NCBI GenBank assembly: GCA_037957365.1
Contig: JARHVA010005354.1
Location: forward strand, 281,001-345,000
Length of the DNA stretch: 64,000 bases
Direction of reading: 5' to 3'
DNA from: Torreya grandis
Lineage: Eukaryota > Streptophyta > Pinopsida > Cupressales > Taxaceae
The position numbers and the translations under genes are program-made. The notes under the pieces were generated by a model, which did not search any database, was not told the origin of the DNA, and saw nothing but the letters and a program-made list of their open reading frames with translations. Of this stretch, positions 63,181 through 64,000 are shown piece after piece (within the stretch, counting starts at the first letter, position 1; each line of letters starts with the position of its first letter).

Positions 63181-64000
63181 CTTCACACTTATTAGACTAA
63201 ACAAAATGTTATTCTTTCCATCGAAGAGGTGATTAGATTAGCTATTTTTGAGAAATTTAGAATAAACATTCTATAGTACCTTGCTAAACCTATGAAAATA
63301 TGCACCTCATGCACATTTTTACGTCTTGGCCACTCCAAAATGTCTCTAATATTAGTTGGATCCATTTAAATTCCTTCTATAGAGATATTGTTTCTCAATT
63401 ATTGTAATATTCTTTGAAAGAAATAACATATAGACAAATTTACATAAAGTGTAAGCTTCCACAACTACTACAAGACCAAATAAAAATTCTCAACATGCAC
63501 TTCTTAACTTTTGGAGTATATGAGAATATCATCTAAAAATACTAGCACAAACTGAACAAGGTAATCTCTAAACACACTATTCATGAGGTAATGATTGATG
63601 TAAGTACATTCATTAGTCTGAAAGGAAGTACTATAAACTTGTAATGTCTATAATGATTCTTCAAATCTATTTTTGGAATATCTTCCTCTGTAATTCTCAA
63701 CTAATGGTACTTGACATGAAGATCAATCTTTGAATCATATGATCCTAGTGGTGCTGAAAAAAGATCAATGATTGTAGTGAATTATAGAAACTTTATTTTA
63801 GCCTCAACAAGACACCTCTCAACCTTGACCTTGGATTCATTCCCATATTTAATTGACCAAGTATTTACCATAAAACTAGATTTCTTAGACAATTTACTTA
63901 ACATATTAGGAGAGATAAAATATTCAATGTCTATTGTATCTATCAACATAGAATAGGATGCCTAAAAAAATACTTAATATTTTTATGGGAGAGGATTGAA
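63181..64000 (-). pseudogene. Gypsy reverse transcriptase, right end cut by window
   Basis: The minus strand shows FVLVFLDDILIYSKS with FLDD at 63528-63539, preceded by NECTYINHYLMNSVFRDYL, and followed by LEWPRRKNVHEVHIFIGLAR with YYR.FI.NFSKIA (about 63235-63340), the thumb motif WP.P..(V/L)..LR.FLGL..YYR.FI..FS.IA. Stops and one or two shifts break it. The N-terminal half lies right of the window; 63340-64000 holds the palm domain. Confidence 0.85.

Overview
The window looks like nuclear DNA of a seed plant with a large, repeat-filled genome. It is AT-rich, has very few CpG dinucleotides, and is built almost entirely of old LTR retrotransposons inserted into one another. I recognise no host gene, tRNA, rRNA or CRISPR array. 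Every retrotransposon gene seen is broken by stops or frameshifts, often where a Gln or Trp codon would be expected. Lineage names below (Tat, chromovirus, copia) come from remembered family motifs and were not checked by any search.

Layout. (1) 1-~10450, minus strand: a Tat-type Ty3/gypsy element with LTR, primer-binding site, gag, protease, reverse transcriptase (RT), RNase H and a second archaeal-type RNase H cut by the window edge. A 2.2-kb solo LTR (1468-3705, duplication CATTT) sits between its pre-RT linker and RT. (2) ~10860-14445, plus: the 3' part of a copia-like element with polypurine tract and 1.9-kb LTR. (3) 14446-19560: poorly assigned DNA with a (TG)90 tract, an acidic minus-strand reading frame, a telo-box cluster, a 91-bp minisatellite and an unrecognised coding remnant with a coiled coil. 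(4) 19561-24605, minus: a chromovirus-type gypsy element with a partial 3' LTR; its 5' LTR appears to run from 24606 to 41371 but is split. (5) 27221-39645, plus: the element splitting that LTR, a 12.4-kb retrotransposon with two ~4.45-kb LTRs, duplication ATTAC, gag and a protease remnant, but no RT, RNase H or integrase. (6) 41372-46162: AT-rich DNA with a plus-strand Tat-like protease remnant. (7) ~46163-51487 plus 61593-64000, minus: another chromovirus-type gypsy element with a long 3' LTR that carries a 787-bp tandem duplication full of AT/AC microsatellites. (8) 51488-61592, plus: a 10.1-kb copia-like gag-only element with two ~3.03-kb LTRs, duplication GGATT, inserted in the integrase C-terminal region of element 7.

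The order of events can be read from the duplications. The gypsy elements came first. The solo LTR, the 12.4-kb gag-protease element and the 10.1-kb gag-only element came later. The two gag-bearing elements have intact ends but no replication enzymes, so they were probably mobilised by enzymes supplied in trans. Nothing here appears to work as a host pathway; the interest is in the two large non-autonomous families and the clean nesting.
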